A DNA stretch of 64,000 bases from Verrucomicrobiales bacterium (lineage in GTDB: Bacteria > Verrucomicrobiota > Verrucomicrobiia > Verrucomicrobiales > DEV007). The position numbers were made by a program, and so were the translations under genes. Under the pieces are notes generated by a model. The model made no database searches. It saw only the letters and a list, made by a program, of their open reading frames with translations, and was not told the origin of the DNA. The stretch is from NCBI GenBank assembly GCA_030730365.1, contig JANQVJ010000043.1, positions 3,543 to 67,542 on the forward strand, given 5' to 3'. Shown here piece by piece: positions 35,679 to 44,536 of this stretch; position 1 is the first letter of the stretch; each line of letters begins with the position of its first letter.

Positions 35679-35713
35679 AAAAAAGGGCGGAATGCTATGT
35701 AAGCAAACCGCCC
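35679..35713 (-). terminator. Rho-independent terminator between rplI and dnaB
   Basis: On the minus strand GGGCGG pairs with CCGCCC across an internal TGCT/AGCA stem and is followed by six T. It would stop most transcripts from rplI before dnaB, so dnaB probably has its own promoter or depends on readthrough. Confidence 0.85.
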
Positions 35714-35761
35714 GCATTTGGCAAAGTGATTCCTCGGGAATCGCTTTTTACGATGCCTCGA

Positions 35762-36247
35762 TTAGTCCTCGTCAGGGGCGGCACCCTCGCCGTCAGACGA
35801 GATGACACGAACAGTCACGGAAGCCTCAACCGAAGGGTGGAGTTTAACCGGAATGTCGTAGCTGCCGAGGGTCTTGATGGGCGCGTCGAGAACGAGCTGG
35901 TGACGATCGATGTTCAGCTTGCTCTTCTCGTTGATGAGGGCGGCGATGTCGGCCGTGGTGACCGAACCGAAGGCTTTGCCGCCCTGACCCAGGGAGAGCA
36001 CGATGGAAAGACGGAGCTTTTTGAGCTTCCCGGCGGCGACTTCGGCTTCAGCCACCTCGTCAGCCTCACGCTTGGAGCGGAGTTCCTGGAGATGCTTGAC
36101 GTGGCGACGATTCGCCTTCGTCGCTTCGTAGGCACGGTCCTGGGGAAGGAGGAAGTTCCGCGCGAAACCGCGCTTTACTTTGACGACATCGGCTTCTGCG
36201 CCGAGTCCCTCGATCTTTTGTTTTAAAATCACTTCTACAGTAGCCAT
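35762..36247 (-). CDS. rplI: 50S ribosomal protein L9
   Basis: 161 residues. The N-terminal domain shows the L9 signature (VILKQKIEGLGAEADVVKVKRGFARNFLLPQ). A long helix (HVKHLQELRSKREADEVAEAEVAAGKL) joins it to the C-terminal domain (GSVTTADIAALI, YDIPVKLHPSVEASVTVRV). An acidic tail ends the protein. rpsF, ssb and rpsR, often beside rplI, are not present in this window. Confidence 0.97.
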   Translation of the reverse strand: MATVEVILKQKIEGLGAEADVVKVKRGFARNFLLPQDRAYEATKANRRHVKHLQELRSKREADEVAEAEVAAGKLKKLRLSIVLSLGQGGKAFGSVTTADIAALINEKSKLNIDRHQLVLDAPIKTLGSYDIPVKLHPSVEASVTVRVISSDGEGAAPDED

Positions 36248-36623
36248 CTAAGCGTCAAATTTGGGAATTGGAAAAAGAGCGGGACTTGTAGGCGCGATCC
36301 GCTACCTTGTCAACCCGCAGTCGAAAAGATTTAGGTTCACAGTCATCCCGTGGGGTTTCCCTGAAGCAAGCCTGAGCATGATTTGGCGGTGCGTCGGGGT
36401 GGTTTTTCCATGGAAAGCCTGTGCGGCCTTTCGCTTCGGTGACCCGCGTGCCTGCCTTGGCGGGGCGGTCTTATCCCATGAGGCTAACGGCGAGCGCTGG
36501 CTCGGAATGGCGTGGGTTTGTTCGTAGACCCCGGTCGGGCAGCTGGATGTCAAAGGGTGTCAGTGTTCATTCTCACGCAGACGAGGGATTGACGAGATTC
36601 CCGCCGCCTGTCACATTCTCTCC
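36248..36623. other. rplI-oxidoreductase divergent spacer
   Basis: A 376-base spacer between divergent genes. It holds the rplI promoter at its left end. Two short opposing ORFs (near 36261-36527 plus and 36302-36553 minus) have no recognisable composition or start signals and I reject them. Nothing else is seen apart from GC-rich imperfect inverted sequences. Confidence 0.4.
36285..36312 (-). promoter_or_regulatory. Likely sigma-70 promoter of rplI
   Basis: On the minus strand, TTGACA (36307-36312) and TACAAG (36285-36290) are 16 bases apart. Transcription would start near 36278, giving a leader of about 30 bases to the rplI ATG. Confidence 0.5.
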
Positions 36624-38060
36624 ATGACTGATTCTGAAAACAAATCCCTCTCCACCCGACGCGCGGCGATCAAGACCGTCGCGGGTGCCTCCGTCCTCGC
36701 CGGCTTTAGTATCCCCCATGTCCACGCGCAGGAAAACTCCGAGCTTAAACTCGCGCTCATCGGTTGCGGCGGTCGGGGAACCGGAGCCGTCAAGAACGCC
36801 CTCAGCGTCTCGGGAACCCTCGGGCCGCTCAAGCTCCACGCCATGGCCGATGTTTTCGAAGAAAACCTCAAACGCAGCCACGAGACCCTTTCCAAAGATC
36901 CGCAGGTCGGTGACAAAATCGACGTCTCGCCCGAGCACCGTTTTGTCGGCTTCGACGGCTACCGCAATGCGATGGACGCACTGAAGACGGGTGACATCGT
37001 CATCCTCACAACTCCGGCGGCGTTCCGCTGGCCGATGTTCGAATACGCGGTCGAGAAAGGTCTTCACGTCTTCATGGAAAAGCCGGTCACGACCGACGGT
37101 TTCACGGCTCGCAAGCTACTTGAGATCAACAAGAAGGCTGTCGAGAAGAATCTCAAGGTCGGCGTCGGCCTAATGTGCCGCCACTGCAAATCGCGGAACG
37201 AACTGAAAAAGCGCATCGACGACGGCGCCATCGGGGACATCACCTTCATGCGTTCCTACCGCATGCAGGGTCCGGTCGCGACCTGCTTTACGCCGAAGAA
37301 CGACACGGACATGAGCGAGCTCATGTATCAGATCAAGAACTTCCACAGCTTCCTCTGGCTCAGCGGCGGATCATTCAGCGACTTCTTCATCCACGGGATC
37401 GACGAAATGTGCATGATCAAGGGTGACTTCCCGATCGAGGCCAAGTCCGTCGGCGGTCGGCACTACAAGACGATGGAGCGGAACGGTAAGGTCCACGTAG
37501 CCGTCGATCAGAATTTCGACAGCTACGGCGTTGAATACACCTTTAAAGACGGCACCAAAGCCCTCTACGAAGGCCGCAACATGACCGGCTGTCATCAGGA
37601 GTTCGCCGCCTACGCACACGGCACGAAGGGGTCGGCGGTCATTTCGTCGGCAAGTCACACGCCCGCCAAGTCGCGTCTATACAAAGATCACAACATCGCC
37701 CTCAATCCGCGCGGTAATCCGGAGAATCTGCTCTGGTCCTTCCCCACAGGAGACCGCGGTGCCAACCTCGAGGGTAATCCCTACGAGATCGAGTGGGAGG
37801 TCCTGATCGATGCGATTCGCGAAGACAAGCCGCACAACGAAGTCGAGAACGGCGTCGCGGCCAGCAACGCGACCTCGATGGGCCGCATGGCTGCTCACAC
37901 CGGGCAGGTCATCACCTACGACCAGATGCTGAACAACGAATTCGTCATGGCGCCGAACGTGGCCGAGCTCACCCTCGAGTCAGACTCGCCGCTCATGCCC
38001 GACGCCGAGGGCAAATACGCCATCCCTGAACCCGGCATCAAAAAGGATCGCGAATACTGA
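36624..38060 (+). CDS. Tat-exported Gfo/Idh/MocA family oxidoreductase
   Basis: 478 residues. A twin-arginine-like signal (TRRAAIKTVAGASVLAGFS) ends at HVHAQ. The NAD-binding fold begins at LKLALIGCGGRGTGAVKNAL, and the family EKPVTTD motif carries the conserved Lys. RQFHSFLWLSGGSFSDFFIHGID-like sequence near residue 235 supplies the C-terminal domain His. Exported members of this family are common in PVC bacteria and act on sugars; cofactor must be loaded before export. Substrate cannot be told from sequence. Confidence 0.92.
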   Translation: MTDSENKSLSTRRAAIKTVAGASVLAGFSIPHVHAQENSELKLALIGCGGRGTGAVKNALSVSGTLGPLKLHAMADVFEENLKRSHETLSKDPQVGDKIDVSPEHRFVGFDGYRNAMDALKTGDIVILTTPAAFRWPMFEYAVEKGLHVFMEKPVTTDGFTARKLLEINKKAVEKNLKVGVGLMCRHCKSRNELKKRIDDGAIGDITFMRSYRMQGPVATCFTPKNDTDMSELMYQIKNFHSFLWLSGGSFSDFFIHGIDEMCMIKGDFPIEAKSVGGRHYKTMERNGKVHVAVDQNFDSYGVEYTFKDGTKALYEGRNMTGCHQEFAAYAHGTKGSAVISSASHTPAKSRLYKDHNIALNPRGNPENLLWSFPTGDRGANLEGNPYEIEWEVLIDAIREDKPHNEVENGVAASNATSMGRMAAHTGQVITYDQMLNNEFVMAPNVAELTLESDSPLMPDAEGKYAIPEPGIKKDREY

Positions 38061-38087
38061 TCCGACCCGCCAATCTTTGAAGCACGT

Positions 38088-38135
38088 GATCGCCGTTTTC
38101 CGAATTGACCCGGGGAACGGCGATCATCGTATACT
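38088..38135 (+). promoter_or_regulatory. Hairpin and possible promoter before the TPR gene
   Basis: GATCGCCGTTTTCC and GGGGAACGGCGATC pair around a ten-base loop (38088-38124) without a T-run. TTGACC at 38105 and TATACT at 38130 could form a promoter, though 19 bases apart. If real, the hairpin would overlap the promoter rather than terminate the upstream gene. Confidence 0.3.
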
Positions 38136-38162
38136 GGAGACTACCACGAACACTCCCGCCCC

Positions 38163-39158
38163 ATGAAAGCTCTTGTCATTGCCCTGCTCCTCCTCAGTCT
38201 CGCCCCCAACCTGCCCGCGCAGGAGGAGGGGGACAAAGCCAAAGTGGAACGCCTCGAAAAGCGCATGCGACTCGCGGACGAACTCGAGGCACAGGGAGAT
38301 GTCGACGGGGCGGTGCAGATCCTCGGGGAAATCTTTGATGCGAATCCGGAAGACCCCGATCTACTGGAGCGGATCGTGGTGATGCTGATGCGGAGTGAGC
38401 GCTTTAGTGAAGCTGTCCCGCGTCTCCGCGAACTTCTCAAGCTCAAGGGTGGCAGCGAGGCGGAGCACCTCGCCCTCGCCCGGATGATGATAGAGGTGAA
38501 GGAGAACGAGACCGCTGTCGGTTTCATCAAAGAGGCATCGGGGAGCTTCCCCGACTCGGCTGACTTCCCCTTTCTCCTCACCTTCGCCCTCGGGCAACTC
38601 GAACGCTGGGACGAAGCCGTCGCCGAATTCGAAAAGACGATCGCTCTCGCGAGGGAGGCGAAGCCCGAACTCCTCAACGAGGGCTTTTACTTCCGCTACG
38701 CCGCCGCCCATGAACGGATGAAAAACTTCGACGAGGCGGAGAAGCTTTTCCGCAAGACGCTGGACCTGATTGAGTCGAATGATCGCGAAGAAGAGAATCC
38801 GGAATTCAAGGCGACCGCCCTCAACTACCTCGCCTACATGTGGATCGAGCGGGGCGAGAAGCTCGACGAAGCCGGCCCGCTGGCGAAGGAAGCGGCCAAA
38901 CTCAGCCCCGACAGCGGCGCGATCGCCGACACCCTCGGCTGGTACCATTTTCAAAAGGGCGAATATCCTCGTGCTCTCGTCTCACTGAAAAAGGCCGAGA
39001 GTCTCATTGAGGAGCCCGATGCCGTGATTTACGACCACCTCGGCCAGACCCTCGCGAAGCTGAACGAAAAGGATTTCGCCGCCGAATATTTCCGCAAGGC
39101 CCTCGAGCTCGACCCGAAGAACGAAGACCTCAAGGCCCGCCTCGACGAGGTCGAGTGA
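38163..39158 (+). CDS. Secreted TPR protein
   Basis: 331 residues with signal peptide MKALVIALLLLSLAPNLPAQ. Tandem TPR units cover most of the rest (RMRLADELEAQGDVDGAVQILGEI, FLLTFALGQLERWDEAVAEFEKT, IADTLGWYHFQKGEYPRALVSLKKA and a final HLGQTLAKLNEKDFAAEYFRKAL). The arrangement resembles bacterial periplasmic or lipoprotein TPR scaffolds. Function unknown. Confidence 0.88.
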   Translation: MKALVIALLLLSLAPNLPAQEEGDKAKVERLEKRMRLADELEAQGDVDGAVQILGEIFDANPEDPDLLERIVVMLMRSERFSEAVPRLRELLKLKGGSEAEHLALARMMIEVKENETAVGFIKEASGSFPDSADFPFLLTFALGQLERWDEAVAEFEKTIALAREAKPELLNEGFYFRYAAAHERMKNFDEAEKLFRKTLDLIESNDREEENPEFKATALNYLAYMWIERGEKLDEAGPLAKEAAKLSPDSGAIADTLGWYHFQKGEYPRALVSLKKAESLIEEPDAVIYDHLGQTLAKLNEKDFAAEYFRKALELDPKNEDLKARLDEVE

Positions 39159-39175
39159 AGGCTGTCCAGCACCGC

Positions 39176-41035
39176 TCACTTCACCCATACCACCGGACTG
39201 ATACCCATAACAAAAGGGCTGAAGTCCGGCGAGGTCGGCTGGTAGGGCGGCATGATCGCCCACCAGCTCCCCGTGATGCCGGGCCCTGTCGCGACGGCGC
39301 AGAGGAAGTCACCACTCTCCGCGCCGAGTTCCTCCCGAGTGAAACGCCTCTCCCATTTTATCCCTGCCTTGCGCCCGGCCGAATCGTCTACGACGAGATC
39401 ATCAACCTCTTCGCCGTTCCGGAAAAGGCGCACCCGGTCCGCCCGTGTCCAGCCTGGACCGAGCACTTGCACGGTCACCGAGGATCCATCGGGTGACTCG
39501 TCGAGCCGCGCGAGCAATCCGAAGCTCACCCAGGTGCGTCCCGCGAGGATCGAGGCGATGGCCGTGTCGACGGGAATGGCTGCGACATCGTCATCAGGTG
39601 CCTCAAGGTAGGTGCGGCCCTGGCCGGGAATGGCGAAATTGACCGTGTGACTGTCGCTCGACCCTATCCCCGCGATGCGATGGCCACTGCGGAGGAGGGC
39701 GAACCAGTCGCGCACTAGCTCGAGTGGATCGGTCTGCTGAGCGCCCGAGTTCACTAGTTCCATCGCGTTCGCCTCGAGCTTCCAGCCGTTTTTAAAGGTC
39801 CCCGTGACGCGGTCGAAGTTCGCCGCATCGAGAGGCCGGAATCCTCGATGGACATCACGCGCGTGATTGAGGATGCAAATTTTCACGCCGGGAGTGCTGT
39901 AGATGTTCGCAAAGATTTGGGGCCAGGGGCGCAACTTATGCTCGGCAGGACGACTCCCCGGATCCACCGGAAAAGCGTTGAAATGTCCCAGGCTCGTCGT
40001 CACCTCGCAACCTGCGATCGGAGTGAACCACTTCGTCGCGCCTATTCTTTCCGTCTCTTCACGGTAGTCGATGTGTTTGTCGTGAGCGGTAGAGACTGGC
40101 AACTCGATCCCCTCGCCCGCGATCGAGATGAGCCTCTCGGTGAGACTGCTGTCCCCGTGACGATCGAACTCGAAAGTGTGTAAATGGGGATCGCATGCGA
40201 CGAGCCTCGGTGTGGGGACTTCCCGTTTCAGGGTATAGGCGAGGGCGTGGCTCTGCCCGCTTCCGTCGATTAAGACCTCCTCCCGGCTGAGACTGTATTC
40301 AAAGCCGCGCCCGCAATAGACCTCGTAGCGGCGGGGCCGCTCCACATCGCCTGCGAGGCGGATCTCCGCCCTGCCGTCGAGGGTATAGATGATGCCCTCC
40401 CGGATCGCAACCTTGTCATCGGACTCCGCTCCGATAAAAGCGAGCGCACCCGTCTCCGCATCGATGATTGTGAAACGGCAGGGCATCCCCACGCCCGACT
40501 CGGCGGCGTTCGCCGTCAGGGTGAGCGTCGCCGACATCTCCGGCACAACGCGGCGATACCCGCGCTGCTGGAAGAGCAACTCCGCCCGCGCCTCATCGAC
40601 GAGTACCTCCATCCCGTCGTGCAGGGCAATATCGCCGAGTCGGATGTCGTCCCCCGGCGTGGCGCCCGTGGAGATCTCAAGGACATTACCGGCTGCCTTC
40701 AACAGGCCGGGCGGTACCGCGATGCCATGCTCGAGATGATGATGATCCCGCGGCAGCGCGCCGAGTTTTTGCCCGTTAAGCTCGATCGTCCAGGCGTGTT
40801 TTGTCTCCTCCTGCCTCAGGGTCAGGAGCTTCAGCTGCTCCGGAGCGGTCAGGTCGAAGCGGATATGTAACCTGTCCCCATCGGCCTTTTCCGCGAAGCG
40901 GGACCATTCGCGCGGTTCGGCGTTCCGAAGATGGAGGAAGTCGGCCTCGATCACGACCGGTTCACCGGCATGCGCGCGGGGAATGACGACCGCAAGGATA
41001 AGGGCGATGATTATTCCGGAGTTTACAGCGTGCAT
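39176..41035 (-). CDS. Secreted CehA/McbA-type PHP metallohydrolase
   Basis: 619 residues from MHAVNSGIIIALILAVVIPRAHA, a signal peptide; the frame is open upstream over the antisense of the next gene. The N-terminal 290 residues are beta-rich. The PHP domain shows metal ligands in ACDPHLHTFEFDRHGD, STAHDKHIDYREE, LNHARDVHRGF and GIGSSDSHTVN, as in CehA/McbA proteins. These hydrolyse phosphoesters or carbamate-like esters; the natural substrate is unknown. It diverges from a lipoprotein gene. Confidence 0.88.
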   Translation of the reverse strand: MHAVNSGIIIALILAVVIPRAHAGEPVVIEADFLHLRNAEPREWSRFAEKADGDRLHIRFDLTAPEQLKLLTLRQEETKHAWTIELNGQKLGALPRDHHHLEHGIAVPPGLLKAAGNVLEISTGATPGDDIRLGDIALHDGMEVLVDEARAELLFQQRGYRRVVPEMSATLTLTANAAESGVGMPCRFTIIDAETGALAFIGAESDDKVAIREGIIYTLDGRAEIRLAGDVERPRRYEVYCGRGFEYSLSREEVLIDGSGQSHALAYTLKREVPTPRLVACDPHLHTFEFDRHGDSSLTERLISIAGEGIELPVSTAHDKHIDYREETERIGATKWFTPIAGCEVTTSLGHFNAFPVDPGSRPAEHKLRPWPQIFANIYSTPGVKICILNHARDVHRGFRPLDAANFDRVTGTFKNGWKLEANAMELVNSGAQQTDPLELVRDWFALLRSGHRIAGIGSSDSHTVNFAIPGQGRTYLEAPDDDVAAIPVDTAIASILAGRTWVSFGLLARLDESPDGSSVTVQVLGPGWTRADRVRLFRNGEEVDDLVVDDSAGRKAGIKWERRFTREELGAESGDFLCAVATGPGITGSWWAIMPPYQPTSPDFSPFVMGISPVVWVK

Positions 41036-41143
41036 GATGCGCTGAGTGTGATCAATTCGCTCTTCCCCGACAATACCCGAGATACGGGATATCCTTGCCA
41101 CCGCTCCGCCGCGTATGATACAACGAAATCGAAAGACATCAGG

Positions 41144-41776
41144 ATGAGAGCGAAAACGGGCAATTCCCTCCGTATCGTGACGTTCGCGATTCTTCCCTGG
41201 ATCGTCCTCGTCCCGACCGGTTGCGAAAGGCCGAAACTTCGCTCTGACGCGGCAAAGGAGACGGTCGACCCCATCCCCGCCGAACGCCCCGCCAATCCCT
41301 TTAGCGATCCCGCAGAATCCCCATCGGGACCGTCCGAAGGAGTCGGGGCGCGAACGTCTCCTGCCCCCGCCGCTAACGCCCCGTCGCCGCAGGCCATGGC
41401 TCCGACGCCTTCGTCCCTCGACCCCGGCGCCCGGGCGCGCGAATATGCGCGTATGCAGAGAATGTGCGATGCCCAGCTCGCAGGGATAGAGGCGATCCAG
41501 TCCGACCTCGCCCGGCACTCGGCGACTTTGAACCAGTTGCGTAGCCGGCTCCAGACGGTCCGTGCCCTCAAGGCAGGGGCTAAGTCCGGTGGCGTCCGCG
41601 TGGAGCGGATCGGAGGTGAATCGACCCTCGTCAATCGCGCCGCCGAAGCCCACGAGATCGAGGCGAAAATAAGAGCCGAGGAACCCCTCGTCGCCCAGTT
41701 TTCCAAAGCGCTCCAGGACGCGCAGCAGCAATACGCCGCTCTGCAGCACAGCATGAATCAACTCCTCGTGGAATAG
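41144..41776 (+). CDS. Hypothetical lipoprotein with coiled coil
   Basis: 210 residues from MRAKTGNSLRIVTFAILPWIVL, ending in the lipobox VPTGC, so Cys near residue 27 should be lipidated. A Pro/Ala/Ser-rich linker (about 45-100) is followed by a helical C-terminus (RMQRMCDAQLAGIEAIQSDLARH, VAQFSKALQDAQQQYAALQHSM) of coiled-coil type. The frame extends upstream over the divergent gene's start but without protein character. No family recognised. Confidence 0.7.
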   Translation: MRAKTGNSLRIVTFAILPWIVLVPTGCERPKLRSDAAKETVDPIPAERPANPFSDPAESPSGPSEGVGARTSPAPAANAPSPQAMAPTPSSLDPGARAREYARMQRMCDAQLAGIEAIQSDLARHSATLNQLRSRLQTVRALKAGAKSGGVRVERIGGESTLVNRAAEAHEIEAKIRAEEPLVAQFSKALQDAQQQYAALQHSMNQLLVE

Positions 41777-41856
41777 CGCCCGGGCTCTGGTTCGACGCGC
41801 TTACGCCGTCATTCGGCCATTGTCAGAGGCGCCGAAGCGTGGCACGATCCACGCCT

Positions 41857-42690
41857 ATGAGACTACCCAAAATCGCGTTTTACATCCTCACGGCAGGCCT
41901 GCCCCTCGCTACCACCGTGGCCCAGGAAAAATCGGGCCCCAAGGCGCCCCCGACCGGATACACGGACACCCCCTTCCTCCCCGGAGGAAAATGGCGTGTT
42001 CATGACGACGCCCGGCCCCGCCCCGAGGTCGTCACACCCGGCAAGACAGCATCTGAGGCGCCGTCCGATGCCATCGTCCTCTTCGACGGCAAAGGCCTCG
42101 ACGAGTGGGTCATGGACAAAGACAACGCCCCCGCCGACTGGATCGTGAAAGAGGGCGTCATGGAAGTGCCTCCAAAAGGTCACGGCGTCGGCGGTTACAT
42201 CAAGACAAAGCGCGAGTTCGGCGATGTCCAGCTCCACATCGAATTCGCCACGCCTGAGAAAGTCGAGGGTAACTCCCAGGGACGCGGCAACAGCGGCGTC
42301 TTTTTCCTCGGCTCCTTTGAGCTGCAGATTCTCGATTCCTACGAGAACGAATCCTACGCCGACGGCCAGGCCTCTGCGCTCTATGGATACAAGCCGCCGC
42401 TCGTCAACGCCGTCCGCAAGCCCGGTGAATGGCAGACCTATGACATCGTCTTCGAGGCGCCGAAATGGGATGCCGACGGCAATCTGCTGAAAAAGGCCTA
42501 CATCACCGTCTTTCATAACGGAGTCGTAACCCACAACCGCCAACCCTACCTCGGCGCGACCGGTCACAAGAGCGTCGCGAACTACAACACCGTCCGCGAG
42601 AGTGGCCCGATCAAGCTGCAGGACCACGGCAACCCGACCCGCTTCCGCAACATCTGGGTCCGCGAGCTAAAGCTCAACGCCCACGAGTGA
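41857..42690 (+). CDS. Secreted DUF1080 protein
   Basis: 277 residues from MRLPKIAFYILTAGLPLATTVAQ. The DUF1080 domain covers most of it: AIVLFDGKGLDEWVMDKDNAPADWIVKEG, YIKTKREFGDVQLHIEFATP, NSGVFFLGSFELQILDSYEN and VTHNRQPYLGATGH. Some family members are 3-keto-glycoside hydrolases, but many are uncharacterised. This one is closer to the free-standing DUF1080 type common in PVC genomes than to the module fused to the sulfatase. Confidence 0.9.
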   Translation: MRLPKIAFYILTAGLPLATTVAQEKSGPKAPPTGYTDTPFLPGGKWRVHDDARPRPEVVTPGKTASEAPSDAIVLFDGKGLDEWVMDKDNAPADWIVKEGVMEVPPKGHGVGGYIKTKREFGDVQLHIEFATPEKVEGNSQGRGNSGVFFLGSFELQILDSYENESYADGQASALYGYKPPLVNAVRKPGEWQTYDIVFEAPKWDADGNLLKKAYITVFHNGVVTHNRQPYLGATGHKSVANYNTVRESGPIKLQDHGNPTRFRNIWVRELKLNAHE

Positions 42691-42708
42691 CATCCGCCGG
42701 TCATGCCC

Positions 42709-42800
42709 CGGGGAGGAGGGGCATTTCTGTCCTGCTAATTCGGCGATCCATCTCCCGCCGCCGGACTAGCAGGGCGACAGAATGGTTCCCCCCCTCTTGA
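42709..42800. repeat. Inverted pair of GGAGG-type palindromic repeats
   Basis: Two degenerate copies face each other: GGGGAGGAGGGGCATTTCTGTCC at the left and CGACAGAATGGTTCCCCCCCTCTTGA at the right, split here by position 42735/42769. Between them CCTGCTA and TAGCAGG pair, so the whole 92 bases can fold as one long hairpin. It lies between the DUF1080 and PQQ-propeller genes, as a BIME-like unit. Confidence 0.65.
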
Positions 42801-42853
42801 GTCCGACGCATAAAAGCCCTGCCCCGATGAGCCTGACTCTGCTTGACTATGCC

Positions 42854-44080
42854 ATGAAGCTCCGCGTCCTTTTTCTCACCCTCTTTCTCCTCGTCTCCAA
42901 TCTTCGCGCCGGTGACTGGCCCTGGTGGCGCGGGCCCGACCGCAACGGCGTGGCGGATGCAGCGCAGGAGGCTCCGACCGACTTCGGTATTGGAAAAGGC
43001 ATCAAGTGGTCCGCCAATATCCCCGGGCGGGCCCACGGGTCTGCGTGCATCGTTGGGGATAAGGTTTTCATCGCCTCAGCGGACGAAGAGAAGCAACTCC
43101 AGTCCATGCATGCCTTTGACCGGAGCACCGGCAAAGCACTTTGGACGGCAGTGGTCCATGAAAATGGCATGACCCAGAAGTCCAACAAGAAGGCCTCGTG
43201 GGCTTCCTCTACCCCTGCCTGTGACGGAGAGCGGGTCTACATGAACTTCATCTCCGGCGACGCCGTCTACACGACCGCTCTCGATCTCGAGGGCAAACAG
43301 GTCTGGCAGACGAAAATCACCGATTATATTATCCATCAGGGTTACGGATCCTCGCCCGCGATCTATCAAGATCTCGTCATCGTCTCGGCCGACAACAAGA
43401 GCGGAGGGGCTGTCGCCGGACTCGATCGCAAGACCGGAGCCATCGTCTGGCGTAACGAACGGGCAGCCCTCCCGAACTACCCCTCTCCTGTCATTCTCGA
43501 AGCCGCCGGCAAAGTGCAGCTTTTCCTCACCGGGACCGACAAGGTCTCGAGCTTGGATCCCCTCACCGGCAAAGTGAACTGGGAAATCGAAGGCGCCACC
43601 ACCGAATGCGTCACCTCCACCCCGACCGATGGCAAACACATCTACTCGAGCGGCGGATACCCGAAAAATCACGTCGCCGCGATTGCCGCCGACGGATCGG
43701 GCAAGGTCGTCTGGGAAACGAACGACCGCGTCTACGTGCCCTCCATGCTCGTGAAGGACGGACATCTCTACGCCACGATGGACAGCGGCGTCGCGATCTG
43801 TCTCGACTCCGCCACCGGAGCCGAAAAGTGGAAAGGCCGTCTCGGCGGAAACTTCAGCGCCTCCCCCGTCCTCGTCGGGGACAAAATTTACGCGGTCAAT
43901 GAATCGGGCGACTTTTACGTCTTCAAAGCAGATCCCGAAAAGCTCGAGATCCTCGCAACAAACAAGGTCGGCGACGAAGTCTACGCGACGCCGAGCATTT
44001 GCGGAGGCAATGTCTTCCTGCGGGTCGCAGAGTATGAGGGGGAAAAGCGGAGCGAGCGATTGATTTGTTTTGGGGAGTGA
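42854..44080 (+). CDS. Secreted PQQ-like beta-propeller protein
   Basis: 408 residues from MKLRVLFLTLFLLVSNLRAG. The mature start WPWWRGPDRNGVA is a hallmark of PVC outer-membrane-assembly-like propellers. Repeats such as SMHAFDRSTGKALWTAVV, TALDLEGKQVWQTKI, GLDRKTGAIVWRNE and CLDSATGAEKWKGRL each form a propeller blade. No cofactor-binding residues can be assigned, so binding of PQQ should not be assumed. It is separated from the DUF1080 gene by a palindromic repeat. Confidence 0.88.
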   Translation: MKLRVLFLTLFLLVSNLRAGDWPWWRGPDRNGVADAAQEAPTDFGIGKGIKWSANIPGRAHGSACIVGDKVFIASADEEKQLQSMHAFDRSTGKALWTAVVHENGMTQKSNKKASWASSTPACDGERVYMNFISGDAVYTTALDLEGKQVWQTKITDYIIHQGYGSSPAIYQDLVIVSADNKSGGAVAGLDRKTGAIVWRNERAALPNYPSPVILEAAGKVQLFLTGTDKVSSLDPLTGKVNWEIEGATTECVTSTPTDGKHIYSSGGYPKNHVAAIAADGSGKVVWETNDRVYVPSMLVKDGHLYATMDSGVAICLDSATGAEKWKGRLGGNFSASPVLVGDKIYAVNESGDFYVFKADPEKLEILATNKVGDEVYATPSICGGNVFLRVAEYEGEKRSERLICFGE

Positions 44081-44103
44081 GTGGGTGGGAGGTGACGGCT
44101 CAT

Positions 44104-44210
44104 CGTTCTTTGGATGGCCTGCATCTCGGTGGCGTGATTTCCGGAGGAATCTCCGCGCTCGTGACGACCGATGCTTACATGCGCCGGGCGGCAGCGTGTC
44201 TCGGGGAACG
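44104..44210 (+). other. Inverted 107-bp segment holding the PIN C-terminus
   Basis: The segment is bounded by CGTTC (44104-44108) and GAACG (44206-44210), a five-base inverted repeat, so its ends are uncertain by up to five bases. On the plus strand it encodes RSLDGLHLGGVISGG and SALVTTDAYMRRAAACLGE, with the last two PIN acids. No invertase gene or longer repeat is seen beside it. Confidence 0.85.
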
Positions 44211-44536
44211 CAGTTTTACCGGCGAGTGCGAAGCGAGGCACAATTCAAGGGCGCTCCACGCCGCATCTGATACATCACCACCACACGGAATTCCGTGAAA
44301 ACGTCCTTCTGTAAGATGGCGCCGGTAGTTCGCAAACATTCGCTCCGCCGCGCCGCCTGCAATCTCACCCCGGTCCTCTTTTTGACGAAGCGCGTAAAAC
44401 AACTCCACCCGGTGAAAAAAGAGGTAACCGGACGCTCGGGCCTCCCCTTCATCAAAGCCAGGTAGGCCGGGGAATCCGACTCGGGGGCATAGAGCTTCAC
44501 CAGTGTCGAGGTGTCCCAGTAAAAAAGTCCGCTCAT
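44104..44536 (-). pseudogene. Broken PIN-domain toxin gene (frameshift plus internal inversion)
   Basis: From ATG 44536 the product starts MSGLFYWDTSTLVKLYAPESD, with the first PIN acid at Asp8. At a T6 run (plus-strand A6, 44415-44420) the frame is lost; with one more base it continues HRVELFYALRQKEDRGEIAGG, restoring the second acid (Glu45). The frame then runs to LASHSPVKLRS and ends at 44175. The missing C-terminal part (SLDGLHLGG, then LVTTDAYMRRAAACLG) lies inverted on the plus strand at 44104-44210. Flipping that segment gives CTG-CGT-TCT-TTG-GAT in frame and ends at GAA-CGA-TGA. Two independent lesions mean a dead toxin unless phase-variable. The partner antitoxin is intact and overlaps by four bases. 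Confidence 0.85.

Noticed and set aside
36261-36553. Two short opposing ORFs between rplI and the Gfo/Idh gene
   Set aside because: Neither has a start signal, motif or conserved look; one overlaps the rplI promoter.
44065-44298. Separate plus-strand gene (77 codons) after the PQQ propeller
   Set aside because: Its only protein-like part is the displaced PIN C-terminus; the N-terminal residues and tail are chance translation across the inversion junctions.
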